Below, piece by piece: positions 25,695-33,977 of a stretch of DNA of 64,000 nt. The stretch comes from Neorhizobium vignae (GTDB lineage: Bacteria; Pseudomonadota; Alphaproteobacteria; Rhizobiales; Rhizobiaceae). Below the pieces are notes generated by a model. The model was not told the DNA's origin and ran no database searches. It saw only the letters and a list, made by a program, of their open reading frames with translations. The stretch spans positions 62,001 through 126,000 of the forward strand of contig NZ_JNNU01000015.1 in assembly GCF_000732195.1 (NCBI RefSeq), written 5' to 3'. The translations under genes were made by a program, and so were the position numbers. Every line of letters starts with the position of its first letter. Position 1 is the first letter of the stretch.

Positions 25695-26566
25695 TGGCGG
25701 AAATTGTCACCACCAAACCGGCCTCGAGCGAGGGCGCCAAGTTCTTCCGTCGTTTCCTGAAACGCAAGACGGTCGCGCTCGGACTGGTCGTCATCGTGAT
25801 CTTCGTTCTGCTCGCGGTTTTCGCGCCGTGGATCGCGCCCTATTCGCCGTCGAAGCTGTCGATCGTCAACCGGCTGAAGCCGCCGAGCGAGATCTACTGG
25901 TTCGGCACCGACGAGTTCGGCCGCGATATCTTTTCGCGAACAATCTATGCCGGGCGGCTGTCGCTGCTCGTCGGGGCGGCGGTCGTCACTCTTTCGGCCG
26001 TCATCGGCGTGACGCTCGGGCTGCTGGCCGGCTTCTTCCAGAAGCTCGATACCCCGATTGCCCGGCTGATCGATGCCATGATGGCTTTTCCGGATATCCT
26101 GCTTGCGATCGCGCTGGTCGCAGCGCTCGGGCCGTCGCTGGTGACGGTGATCATCGCGCTGTCGATCGTCTATTCGCCGCGGCTTGCCCGTATCGTCCGG
26201 GCCTCGACGCTGGTGATCCGCGAACTGCCTTACGTGGAGGCGGCGAAGGCGTTGGGCATTTCGACCTTCCACATCATGACGCGGCATGTGCTGCGCAACC
26301 TGATATCGCCGATCCTGGTGCAGGGCACGTTCCTGTTTGCCAGCGCCATGCTCGCCGAAGCCGGACTTTCGTTCCTCGGCCTCGGCGTCAGCCCGGAAAT
26401 CCCGACCTGGGGAACGATGATCTCCGCCGGTCGCCAATATGTCGGCCAGGCCGACTGGATGACCTATTTCCCGGGCTTTGCCATCATTCTTTCCGTCCTG
26501 TCGCTGCAGATGGTCGGCGACGGATTGCGGGACATGCTCGATCCAAGACTTCGAAAGGACCTGTAA
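25694..26566 (+). CDS. ABC transporter permease, DppC/OppC type
   Basis: 290-residue permease with the N-terminal OppC region (KRKTVALGLVVIVIFVLLAVFAPWIAPYSP) and WFGTDEFGRDIFSRTIYAGR, typical of DppC. The EAA loop is YVEAAKALGISTFHIMTRHVL near residue 185. It overlaps the DppB-type gene by one base, and its stop is directly adjacent to the amidohydrolase ATG, indicating one transcript. Confidence 0.93.
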   Translation: MAEIVTTKPASSEGAKFFRRFLKRKTVALGLVVIVIFVLLAVFAPWIAPYSPSKLSIVNRLKPPSEIYWFGTDEFGRDIFSRTIYAGRLSLLVGAAVVTLSAVIGVTLGLLAGFFQKLDTPIARLIDAMMAFPDILLAIALVAALGPSLVTVIIALSIVYSPRLARIVRASTLVIRELPYVEAAKALGISTFHIMTRHVLRNLISPILVQGTFLFASAMLAEAGLSFLGLGVSPEIPTWGTMISAGRQYVGQADWMTYFPGFAIILSVLSLQMVGDGLRDMLDPRLRKDL

Positions 26567-27775
26567 ATGACCGGTGAAACAGCGGGCCAGCCGCTCCTCC
26601 TCACCAATGTGAAGCCGATGGCTTTCGGCGGCAGTGCGGCCTCCGGCACGACCGACATCCTGGTCGGCGCCGACGGAAAGATCTCCGCGATCGGCCCGTC
26701 GCTTGCAGCCCCCGCGGATGCGATCCGCGTCGATGGCAAGGGCGCCTTCATCTCGCCCGGCTGGATCGACCTGCATGTGCACATCTGGCATGGCGGCACA
26801 GATATCTCGATCCGTCCGTCCGAATGCGGCGCCGAGCGTGGCGTCACCACGCTGGTCGATGCCGGTTCTGCGGGCGAGGCCAATTTCCATGGTTTTCGCG
26901 AGTACATCATCGAGCCGTCGAAGGAGCGTATCAAGGCGTTCCTGAACCTCGGTTCTATCGGCCTCGTCGCCTGCAACCGCGTCGCCGAACTGCGTGATAT
27001 CCGCGATATCGACCTCGACCGCATCCTCGAATGTTATGCGGAGAACAAGGAGCATATCGTCGGAATCAAGGTGCGGGCGAGCCACGTCATCACCGGTTCC
27101 TGGGGCGTCACGCCGGTGAAGCTCGGCAAGAAGATCGCCAAGATCCTGAAAGTGCCGATGATGGTGCATGTCGGAGAGCCACCTGCGCTCTATGACGAGG
27201 TGCTGGAAATCCTCGGCCCCGGCGACGTCGTCACCCATTGCTTCAACGGCAAGGCCGGTTCGAGCATCATGGAAGACGAGGATCTCTATAATCTTGCCGA
27301 ACGCTGCGCCGGCGAGGGCATCCGCCTCGACATCGGCCATGGCGGCGCGTCCTTCTCCTTCAAGGTGGCGGAAGCGGCGATCGCCCGCGGCCTGCTGCCC
27401 TATTCGATCTCGACCGACCTGCACGGCCATTCGATGAACTTTCCGGTCTGGGACCTGGCGACCACCATGTCCAAGCTGCTGTCGGTGGGCATGCCTTTCG
27501 ACAAGGTTGTGGAAGCGGTCACCCATCATCCGGCTTCGGTCATCAAGCTTTCCATGGAAAACCGGCTGTCGGTCGGTGAACGGGCCGATTTCACGATCTT
27601 CGATCTCATCGATGCCGATCTCGAGGCGACCGATTCCAACGGTGACGTCTCGCGTCTGCAGAAACTGTTCGAGCCGCGTTACGCCGTCATCGGCTCGGAA
27701 GCCATCACCGCCAGCCGCTACATCCCGCGGGCCCGCAAGCTCGTTCGCCACAGCCACGGTTACTCGTGGCGCTGA
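26567..27775 (+). CDS. Amidohydrolase/deacetylase family metallohydrolase (COG3964)
   Basis: 402-residue TIM-barrel amidohydrolase with metal ligands visible: HVH at residues 70-72, a candidate carboxylated Lys at 168 (GIKVRASH), His 201 (MMVHVGEPP), His 224 (VTHCFNGKA) and Asp 284 (STDLHGHS). This is the dihydroorotase-like COG3964 group. Its Agrobacterium member Atu3266 was shown not to be a dihydroorotase; it hydrolyses acetyl-(R)-mandelate and similar acetylated compounds (recalled literature). The start directly follows the permease stop with no spacer. RidA follows, and a SelA/DgaE-like PLP enzyme lies nearby, a gene set recurrent with this family. The physiological substrate is unknown. 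Confidence 0.85.
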   Translation: MTGETAGQPLLLTNVKPMAFGGSAASGTTDILVGADGKISAIGPSLAAPADAIRVDGKGAFISPGWIDLHVHIWHGGTDISIRPSECGAERGVTTLVDAGSAGEANFHGFREYIIEPSKERIKAFLNLGSIGLVACNRVAELRDIRDIDLDRILECYAENKEHIVGIKVRASHVITGSWGVTPVKLGKKIAKILKVPMMVHVGEPPALYDEVLEILGPGDVVTHCFNGKAGSSIMEDEDLYNLAERCAGEGIRLDIGHGGASFSFKVAEAAIARGLLPYSISTDLHGHSMNFPVWDLATTMSKLLSVGMPFDKVVEAVTHHPASVIKLSMENRLSVGERADFTIFDLIDADLEATDSNGDVSRLQKLFEPRYAVIGSEAITASRYIPRARKLVRHSHGYSWR

Positions 27776-27808
27776 GGCGTTTCTTGAAATCGCATGACAG
27801 GAGTTGAC

Positions 27809-28306
27809 GTGAATACGTCTTCAGCAAAAGCCGCTCCCACGGCACAGACACCTTACGATCGGCTGATCGCGCTCGGCATCAAGCTGCCGCCGCCGCCGCC
27901 GCCGATCGCCAATTTCGTCACGCATGTCCGCGAAGGCAACATGCTCTACCTCTCCGGGCAGGGTCCGCGCGAGGCGGATGGCCATCTGCATGCCGGCAAG
28001 GTGGGCGCCGATGTCAGCGTCGATCTCGCCTATCAGCATGCGCGGCTCGTCGGCATCAACCTGCTTGCGGTCATGCACGAGGCGCTCGGGGACCTTTCAC
28101 GGGTTAAGCGGGTCGTGAAACTGCTCGGCATGGTCAATGCCGTACCGGATTTCGAGGATCATCCGAGCGTCATCAACGGCTGCTCGGACCTCCTCATTGC
28201 GGTGTTCGGCGATGCGGGCCAGCATGCCCGTTCGGCGGTCGGTTTCGGCTCGCTGCCGGGCAATATCACCGTCGAAATCGAGGCGATCGTCTCGCTGAAC
28301 GACTGA
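27809..28306 (+). CDS. RidA (YjgF/L-PSP) family protein
   Basis: 165-residue RidA-like protein, a little longer than canonical RidA (about 130). The N-terminal LGIKLPPPPPPIANFV and LYLSGQGPREADG define a known proline-rich RidA subgroup. The C-terminus has SAVGFGSLPGNITVEIEAIV, where RidA proteins carry the conserved Arg/Glu pocket. RidA enzymes hydrolyse reactive imines or enamines released by PLP enzymes, which suits the SelA-like PLP enzyme at 29241. The GTG at 27809 is chosen because AGGAG lies five bases before it; the ATG at 27794 precedes that site. The gene is convergent with the iclR-type gene. Confidence 0.85.
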   Translation: MNTSSAKAAPTAQTPYDRLIALGIKLPPPPPPIANFVTHVREGNMLYLSGQGPREADGHLHAGKVGADVSVDLAYQHARLVGINLLAVMHEALGDLSRVKRVVKLLGMVNAVPDFEDHPSVINGCSDLLIAVFGDAGQHARSAVGFGSLPGNITVEIEAIVSLND

Positions 28307-28316
28307 GGAGGCAAGG

Positions 28317-29144
28317 TCAGTGGTTGCGCCAACCCATCAGCTTCTCGATCCGCTGGGCGGAAGCACGGACGTGCTCCGTATAGTGGTTCCCGTCGGACAC
28401 GACTTTCTGTTCCGGCAGCACGATGGAAATGGTGGCGACGCATTCACCGCTCCGGTCGCAGACCGGCGAGGCGATGCAGGCAACCGCATAATCGGACTCC
28501 GCCACCTGGATGGACAGCCGTTCCTCGAAGGCCTTGCCGGCCGAGTCCGACAGCGTGCGGGCGTCGATCTCGGCGCGGCCGGTGGGCGAGGTGCGGGCGC
28601 AGCGCTTGAACAGCTCGATCCGCTCGGCCTCCGGCAGATGCCCGACGAGAAGCCGGCCGGATGCCGTCCAGTTGAGCGGCACGCGGGTGCCGACGCGAGA
28701 CGCGACCTGATAATGGCTCGGCCCGTCCGCCATGGCGAGCACCAGCATGTAATCGCCGTCGCGACCACAGACCTGCACGGTTTCGCCCGCCTGCCGGCAG
28801 AGGTCGTGCATCTCGTGGGTCGCGACACTCATGAAATCCAGCGACCGGGCATAGGCGAGGCCGTAATGGTAGAGCCGGGCGCCGAGCCAGATAGAGCCGT
28901 CGGCATTGCGGGCGAGCATGTTCTTTTCGACCAGATCGTCGATGATCACGTAGACGGTCGACAGCGGCGCCTTGACCGCCTTGGCGATCGCATAGGCGCC
29001 GGACGGCGCACCCGTTTCGTAGAGATAATCGATCACCTGCAGCGCGCGGTCGATGCCGCTCACGCGCGAACGGCGCGCGCCCTTGGCTTCCGCTTCGGAG
29101 CCAGCGTCACCGGTGAGGTCTGCGGATGAAGTCTTTGCGTCCAA
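28317..29144 (-). CDS. IclR family transcriptional regulator
   Basis: 275 residues. The winged HTH occupies about 33-95 (SGIDRALQVIDYLYETG, then KAPLSTVYVIIDDLVEKNML). The C-terminal IclR effector domain includes VGTRVPLNWTASGRLLVGHL and ESDYAVACIASPVCDRSG. No ATG gives this N-terminus. A TTG at 29142-29144 preceded by GAGGAG seven bases upstream is the most likely start, so the start codon is unusual. It is divergent from the SelA-like gene and convergent with ridA, so it probably controls the island. Confidence 0.85.
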   Translation of the reverse strand: MDAKTSSADLTGDAGSEAEAKGARRSRVSGIDRALQVIDYLYETGAPSGAYAIAKAVKAPLSTVYVIIDDLVEKNMLARNADGSIWLGARLYHYGLAYARSLDFMSVATHEMHDLCRQAGETVQVCGRDGDYMLVLAMADGPSHYQVASRVGTRVPLNWTASGRLLVGHLPEAERIELFKRCARTSPTGRAEIDARTLSDSAGKAFEERLSIQVAESDYAVACIASPVCDRSGECVATISIVLPEQKVVSDGNHYTEHVRASAQRIEKLMGWRNH

Positions 29145-29178
29145 TTCAACGCTCCTCGTCTGAATTCGAGAGGCTATT

Positions 29179-29190
29179 ACATTATTATGG
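29179..29190. promoter_or_regulatory. Candidate IclR box in the divergent iclR/selA-like spacer
   Basis: ACATTATTATGG lies in an AT-rich patch of the 96-bp spacer and resembles ACATAATTGTGG (23105-23116) near the promoter of the transporter operon. The flanks also agree in part: CTAT precedes and CATA follows in both. A shared IclR target is plausible but rests on two sites only. Confidence 0.35.
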
Positions 29191-29240
29191 CATATCTGTC
29201 GATGGCAATTCGCCACTGGCCGCCACTTTGGAGAACCACA

Positions 29241-30437
29241 ATGAGCGATGATATCCGCACCCAGATCGGCCTTCGCCCGGTCATCAACGTTTCCGGCACG
29301 ATGACCAGCCTTGGGGCCTCGATTGTCGTTCCCGAAGCGATTCAGGCGATGGCGGCGATCCTGCCGCAATTCGTGGAGATCAATGACCTGCAGCGCAAGG
29401 CGAGCGCGATCATCGCCCGGTTGACCGGCGGTGAGGCAGGCTTCGTCACGGCCTCCTGTTCCTCGGGCATCAGCCTCGCAGTCGCGGGTGCGATCACCGG
29501 CAACAACCTGCTGGCCATCGAGAAGCTGCCGGATACCGTGCCGGACAAGAACGAAGTGCTCGTGCAGATGGGCCACGTGGTGAGCTATGGCGCACCGGTG
29601 GACCAGGCGATCCGGCTGGCCGGTGGCAAGGTGGTGCTGGTCGGCCAGGCGACCTCGACGCACCGCTACCACATGGAAAACGCGATCACCGAGAAGACGG
29701 CTGCCGCCGTCTATGTCGTCTCGCACCATGTGGTCGACTACGGTCTGCTCAACCTTGTCGAGTTCGTCGAGATCGCCCATGCCAAGGGCGTGCCGGTCAT
29801 CGTGGATGCGGCTTCCGAATATGACCTCAAGCTTTTCCTGGCGCAGGGCGCCGATATCGTCCTTTATTCCGGCCACAAGTTCCTCGGCGGCCCGACTTCA
29901 GGCATCGTTGCCGGCAAAAAGGAACTGGTGCGCAGCGCCTTCCTCCAGAACATGGGCATCGGCCGCGGCATGAAGGTCGGCAAGGAAAGCGTCTTCGGCG
30001 TCATGGCGGCGCTGGAAGCCTGGGAGAAGCGTGACCATGCGGGCATCCGCGAACGCGAGACGGGTTACCTCAATCTCTGGAAACAGACGCTCGACGGCCG
30101 TCCGGGTGTCACCGCCCTGATCGAACCCGATCCGACCAACAATCCGCTCGACCGCATGCGCGTCATCATCTCCGCGCAGGAGGCGCATATCACCGCCTGG
30201 GATCTGGCCGCAGCGCTCGGCCGTGGCAATCCACCAATCATCGTCCGCGACCACGAGGTGGAGCATCACTATTTCTACCTCGATCCCTGCAACCTGCATC
30301 CGGGCCAGGAAACCATCGTCGCGGCCCGCCTGACGGAAGAACTCGACAAGGCGCGCGCCTCCAACGAGATCATCGCCACCCCGATCGAAGAACGCAGTCG
30401 CCACCGTTTCGACGGTGCTCTCCGCTGGCCGGACTGA
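29241..30437 (+). CDS. SelA/DgaE-like PLP-dependent enzyme
   Basis: 398-residue fold-type I PLP protein of the SelA-like group (COG1921), which includes D-glucosaminate-6-phosphate ammonia-lyase (DgaE) and unassigned lyases. GLRPVINVSGTMTSLGASIV at the N-terminus is the hallmark. The PLP lysine is in LYSGHKFLGGPTSGIV near residue 213. It is not a true selenocysteine synthase: no selB or tRNA-Sec gene is nearby. The start is the ATG at 29241; an earlier in-frame ATG at 29187 lies in the promoter zone. An ammonia-lyase, racemase or aldolase reaction on an amino or hydroxy acid is likely, with RidA cleaning up an enamine product (inference). Confidence 0.82.
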   Translation: MSDDIRTQIGLRPVINVSGTMTSLGASIVVPEAIQAMAAILPQFVEINDLQRKASAIIARLTGGEAGFVTASCSSGISLAVAGAITGNNLLAIEKLPDTVPDKNEVLVQMGHVVSYGAPVDQAIRLAGGKVVLVGQATSTHRYHMENAITEKTAAAVYVVSHHVVDYGLLNLVEFVEIAHAKGVPVIVDAASEYDLKLFLAQGADIVLYSGHKFLGGPTSGIVAGKKELVRSAFLQNMGIGRGMKVGKESVFGVMAALEAWEKRDHAGIRERETGYLNLWKQTLDGRPGVTALIEPDPTNNPLDRMRVIISAQEAHITAWDLAAALGRGNPPIIVRDHEVEHHYFYLDPCNLHPGQETIVAARLTEELDKARASNEIIATPIEERSRHRFDGALRWPD

Positions 30438-30467
30438 GCAGAAAACAACGACAAGAAGGGAACGATC

Positions 30468-32303
30468 ATGGCCATCTCGCAAGCACAAACCGTCCAGTCC
30501 GCTCAGCCGGTCCTCTCGGTGGAGAACCTGACCACCTCGTTCAATGTGGATGGCGAGTGGAAGTCGGTCGTGCGCGACGTTTCCTTCACCGTCGCTCCCG
30601 GCGAGACTGTGGCGATCGTCGGCGAAAGCGGGTCCGGCAAGAGCGTCACCTCGCTCTCGATCATGCGGCTGCTGCAGGAGGGTACAAGCCGTATCCAGGG
30701 CAAGATCATGCTCGGCGGGCGAAACCTTCTGGCGCTTCCCGAACACGAGATGCGCAAGGTGCGCGGCAACGATGTGGCGATGATCTTCCAGGAGCCGATG
30801 ACGAGCCTCAATCCGCTCTTCACCATCGGCGACCAGATTTCCGAGGCGCTGCTCTGCCACAAGGCGATGTCAGCGGCGGAGGCTAAAGCCGAGACCATCC
30901 GGCTGCTCGAAAAGGTCCGCATACCGTCGGCGGCCTCCCGTTTCGACGAATATCCGCATCGCTTTTCCGGCGGCATGCGCCAGCGCGTCATGATCGCCAT
31001 GGCGCTCGCCTCGAAACCGAAGCTGCTGATCGCCGACGAGCCGACGACGGCGCTCGACGTCACGATCCAGGGCCAGATCCTCGACCTGATAAAGGTGCTG
31101 CAGGACGAGGAGGGGACGTCCGTCCTCTTCATCACCCATGATATGGGCGTGGTGGCCGAAGTCGCCGACCGCACGATCGTCATGTATCGCGGCGAGCAGG
31201 TGGAGACGGGCGATACGCCCGACATCTTCCATCGCGGTAAACATCCTTATACGCGGGCGCTACTGGCCGCTGTGCCGGTACTCGGCTCGATGCAGAAATA
31301 CGAGCGGCCGCTGCGTTTCCCCGTCGTCGATGTGGCGACCGGGGAATCCGATGTGCAGGTGGAGGTCGCCGATACGGTTGCGGCCAACGACCGGCCCATT
31401 CTGGAGGTGAAGAACCTCACCAAGCGTTTCGACATCCATTCCGGCCTGTTCGGCCGTGTCAGCGGCCGGGTGCATGCGGTCGAGAACGTCTCCTTCGATC
31501 TGCATGCCGGCGAGACGCTGTCGCTGGTCGGCGAAAGCGGCTGCGGCAAGTCGACGACGGGCCGCGCGATCATGCGGCTGATCGAGCCGGATGCCGGTTC
31601 GGTTGTCGTCGAGGGCCGCGATGTGCTGGCACTCGACAAGCGCGAGATGCGCGAGATGCGCAAATCCGTGCAGATGATCTTCCAGGATCCGTTCGCCTCA
31701 CTCAACCCGCGCATGACGATCGGCCAGGCGATCGCCGAGCCCTATCTCGAGCACAAGATGGGCACGGCGAAACAGGCCAAGGACGTGGTTGCCGACATGC
31801 TGCGCAAGGTCGGTCTGACGTCCGACATGGTCAACCGCTATCCGCACGAATTTTCCGGCGGCCAGCGCCAGCGCATCTGCATCGCTCGGGCGCTTGCGCT
31901 CGAGCCCAAGGTAATCGTTGCGGATGAAAGCGTCTCGGCGCTCGACGTGTCGATCAAGGCGCAGGTCATCAACCTGATGCTCGACCTGCAGCAGAGCCTC
32001 AACCTCGCCTTCCTGTTCATCTCCCACGACATGGCGGTGGTCGAGCGGGTCAGCCACCGGGTGGCGGTGATGTATTTGGGCGAGATCGTCGAGATCGGCC
32101 CGCGCGCCTCGGTGTTCGGCAATCCGCAGCACGCGTATACGAAGAAACTGATGGCCGCCGTGCCGGTGCCCGACCCCGATCGCCGCCGCGAAAAGCGGAC
32201 GGTCGCCAGCGACGAGCTCAAGAGCCCGATCCGTTCAGTGGACTACAAGGTGAATCCGCTCGACTATAAGACGGTTTCACCGGGTCATCTGGTTGCCATG
32301 TAA
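30468..32303 (+). CDS. Fused dipeptide ABC transporter ATP-binding protein (DppD-DppF type)
   Basis: 611 residues with two complete peptide-transporter ATPase domains in one chain. Domain 1: Walker A GESGSGKS near residue 54, signature FSGGMRQRVMIAMAL, Walker B LLIADEPTTALD. Domain 2: Walker A GESGCGKST near 354, signature FSGGQRQRICIARAL, Walker B VIVADESVSALD (DES instead of the common DEP). Each domain ends with the oligopeptide C-terminal extension (HPYTRALLAAVP; QHAYTKKLMAAVP). It completes the importer whose binding protein and permeases lie at 23137-26566. The Shine-Dalgarno is AAGGGAACG. Confidence 0.93.
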   Translation: MAISQAQTVQSAQPVLSVENLTTSFNVDGEWKSVVRDVSFTVAPGETVAIVGESGSGKSVTSLSIMRLLQEGTSRIQGKIMLGGRNLLALPEHEMRKVRGNDVAMIFQEPMTSLNPLFTIGDQISEALLCHKAMSAAEAKAETIRLLEKVRIPSAASRFDEYPHRFSGGMRQRVMIAMALASKPKLLIADEPTTALDVTIQGQILDLIKVLQDEEGTSVLFITHDMGVVAEVADRTIVMYRGEQVETGDTPDIFHRGKHPYTRALLAAVPVLGSMQKYERPLRFPVVDVATGESDVQVEVADTVAANDRPILEVKNLTKRFDIHSGLFGRVSGRVHAVENVSFDLHAGETLSLVGESGCGKSTTGRAIMRLIEPDAGSVVVEGRDVLALDKREMREMRKSVQMIFQDPFASLNPRMTIGQAIAEPYLEHKMGTAKQAKDVVADMLRKVGLTSDMVNRYPHEFSGGQRQRICIARALALEPKVIVADESVSALDVSIKAQVINLMLDLQQSLNLAFLFISHDMAVVERVSHRVAVMYLGEIVEIGPRASVFGNPQHAYTKKLMAAVPVPDPDRRREKRTVASDELKSPIRSVDYKVNPLDYKTVSPGHLVAM

Positions 32304-32306
32304 CGT

Positions 32307-32325
32307 CTGCGGATAATCTCCGCAG
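32307..32325. terminator. Bidirectional hairpin between convergent genes
   Basis: CTGCGGA (32307-32313), TAATC, TCCGCAG (32319-32325) is a perfect 7-bp stem in the 25-bp gap between the ATPase gene stop and the ThDP enzyme stop. It is suited to ending both transcripts, although T tracts are short. Confidence 0.55.
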
Positions 32326-32328
32326 CAA

Positions 32329-33882
32329 TCAATCGATCACCGCCTCGATCAGGAAGGGTCCCTTGCGGATGAGCGCGCCGTCGAACAGCTTGACGAATTC
32401 CTCGATCGTCGTCGCGCGGCCGGACTCGACGCCCAGACCCTTGGCGAGCGAGCACCAGTCGAGTTTTGGCGCGTCGAGATCGAGCATGCGCTGGGCATTG
32501 CGGCCATAGGCATTGACGCCGACATTGGTCATTTCGCCCTGAAGGATGCGGTAGGCGCTGTTGGCGAAGACGATGGTGACGACGTCGAGTTGTTCGCGCG
32601 CCTGGGTCCAGAGGCCCTGCACGGTGTACATGCCGCTGCCGTCGGCCTGCATCGCCACCACCTTGCGATCCGGCGCCCCGATCGCGGCGCCAGCTGCGAG
32701 AGGGATGCCGATGCCGATGGCTCCACCGGTGATCGGAAGGTGATCGTGGGGTGGGAGCCCGGGTGCCAGAACCGGATACTGGCCGATGGAGGTCAGGCCT
32801 TCATCGATGACAACCGCATTTTCCGGTAGACGGCGCCCGATCGCGAAGCTGATCGCATCGGGGGTCAGCGCTCCGGTCGGCACCTGGATATCATTCTGGA
32901 TGAACCGGTTGCGGACGAAGTCCGAACCCTGCTTGATCCCGAGTGCATCGGCGAGCGTCACCAGCACGTCGGCGAGATCGTGTTCGTGCTCCGCCAGCTG
33001 GATGACCTCGCAGGAAGGCGGCAGGGTTGTGCTCGGCTTCCCGGGATAGGCAAAGAAGGTAACTGGGCGCGGCCCGCCGATGCAGATGGCGACCTCGAAA
33101 TCCTGGAGCGCCTCGAGGGCAAGATCGATCTTGTAGGGCACCGGTCTGATGAGCGCGCGCCCGGCGCCGCGGGCGCTGCGGCCCGAGGACGTGGAAAAAA
33201 GCACGGCGCCGGTGGCGGCAGCGATGCGGCCGGCGATTTCGGCAGGTTTTTCCCTCAACGCCGCTCCCGCCAGCATGATCACGGCCCGCTTGCCGCCGCG
33301 CAGCGCGGCAACGGCGGCTTTCAGGGTCTCGGGGTCGACCGCCGGAGGGGCAGGGATGGGGGCAGGCGTGAGCGTTTCCGGCGAAACCTCGCCCCAGGCG
33401 GCGTCCGCCGGCAGGATCATGGTCGAGACGCCGCGATTGGCAAGCGCCGCCACATAGCCTTCTTCGGTGCAGCGGCGGATATCGGCAGCGCCGGCGGCGC
33501 GTCCGACCCAATGGGACATCGGACGGGCCAGGCTTTCGATATCGCTGGTAAGCGGCGCATCATATTGAAGGTGATAGGAGGCATGGTCGCCGACGACATT
33601 CAGCATCGGCGTTCGGGCGCGGCGGGCATTGTGGAGGTTGGCCAGACCGTTGGCGAGGCCGGGGCCGAGATGGAGAAGGGTAGCGGCCGGCTTGTCCGCC
33701 ATGCGGGCATAGCCATCGGCGGCACCCGTCACCACGCCTTCCGACAGACCGAGCACGCAGCGCATGGCCGGCTTGCGGTCGAGAGCGGCGACGAAATGCA
33801 TCTCCGACGTGCCGGGATTGGCAAAGCAGACATCGACGCCGTTCACCAGAAGGACGTCACACAGCATATCGGCGCCGTTCAT
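32329..33882 (-). CDS. ThDP-dependent enzyme, benzoylformate decarboxylase/acetolactate synthase-like
   Basis: 517 residues with three ThDP-enzyme domains. The N-terminal pyrimidine domain includes CFANPGTSEMHFVAALD and the catalytic Glu near residue 48 in GLSEGVVTGAADGYA. The central domain follows. The C-terminal pyrophosphate domain has QADGSGMYTVQGLWTQ near 411, with Ala in place of the first Gly of the usual GDG motif, then FANSAYRIL. The overall pattern is nearest to benzoylformate decarboxylase and 'acetolactate synthase large subunit-like' proteins; no small subunit is present. The ATG at 33882 follows AAGGA; an open frame continues ten codons further. It is convergent with the ABC ATPase gene. 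A role on a 2-keto acid produced by this island is possible. Confidence 0.82.
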   Translation of the reverse strand: MNGADMLCDVLLVNGVDVCFANPGTSEMHFVAALDRKPAMRCVLGLSEGVVTGAADGYARMADKPAATLLHLGPGLANGLANLHNARRARTPMLNVVGDHASYHLQYDAPLTSDIESLARPMSHWVGRAAGAADIRRCTEEGYVAALANRGVSTMILPADAAWGEVSPETLTPAPIPAPPAVDPETLKAAVAALRGGKRAVIMLAGAALREKPAEIAGRIAAATGAVLFSTSSGRSARGAGRALIRPVPYKIDLALEALQDFEVAICIGGPRPVTFFAYPGKPSTTLPPSCEVIQLAEHEHDLADVLVTLADALGIKQGSDFVRNRFIQNDIQVPTGALTPDAISFAIGRRLPENAVVIDEGLTSIGQYPVLAPGLPPHDHLPITGGAIGIGIPLAAGAAIGAPDRKVVAMQADGSGMYTVQGLWTQAREQLDVVTIVFANSAYRILQGEMTNVGVNAYGRNAQRMLDLDAPKLDWCSLAKGLGVESGRATTIEEFVKLFDGALIRKGPFLIEAVID

Positions 33883-33929
33883 GCGCTTTTCCTTATCTTT
33901 GCAGCATGCCAAAGGCTGCCGCGACCGAG

Positions 33930-33958
33930 AAAAACCGCGGGCCCGATCGGTCCGCGGT
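33930..33958 (-). terminator. Rho-independent terminator after the GABA-type aminotransferase
   Basis: A roughly 10-bp stem (33934-33943 with 33949-33958, core CCGCGG) is followed on the minus strand by TTTTT (complement of 33930-33934). It separates the aminotransferase from the downstream ThDP gene, which therefore probably has its own promoter. Confidence 0.7.
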
Positions 33959-33977
33959 CAGCGGTGATGCGCGAGGT

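Noticed and set aside
25688..27757. A 689-codon minus-strand open frame antisense to the DppC-type permease and the amidohydrolase
   Set aside because: Both plus-strand genes have full domain motifs and coupled starts; the antisense frame has none.
29241..30437. Selenocysteine synthase (SelA)
   Set aside because: No selB, selD or tRNA-Sec nearby, and context is catabolic; the SelA-like PLP group contains lyases such as DgaE.
32329..33882. True acetolactate synthase large subunit
   Set aside because: No FAD-type ALS features or small regulatory subunit (ilvN/H) nearby; N-terminal motifs are closer to benzoylformate decarboxylase-like proteins.
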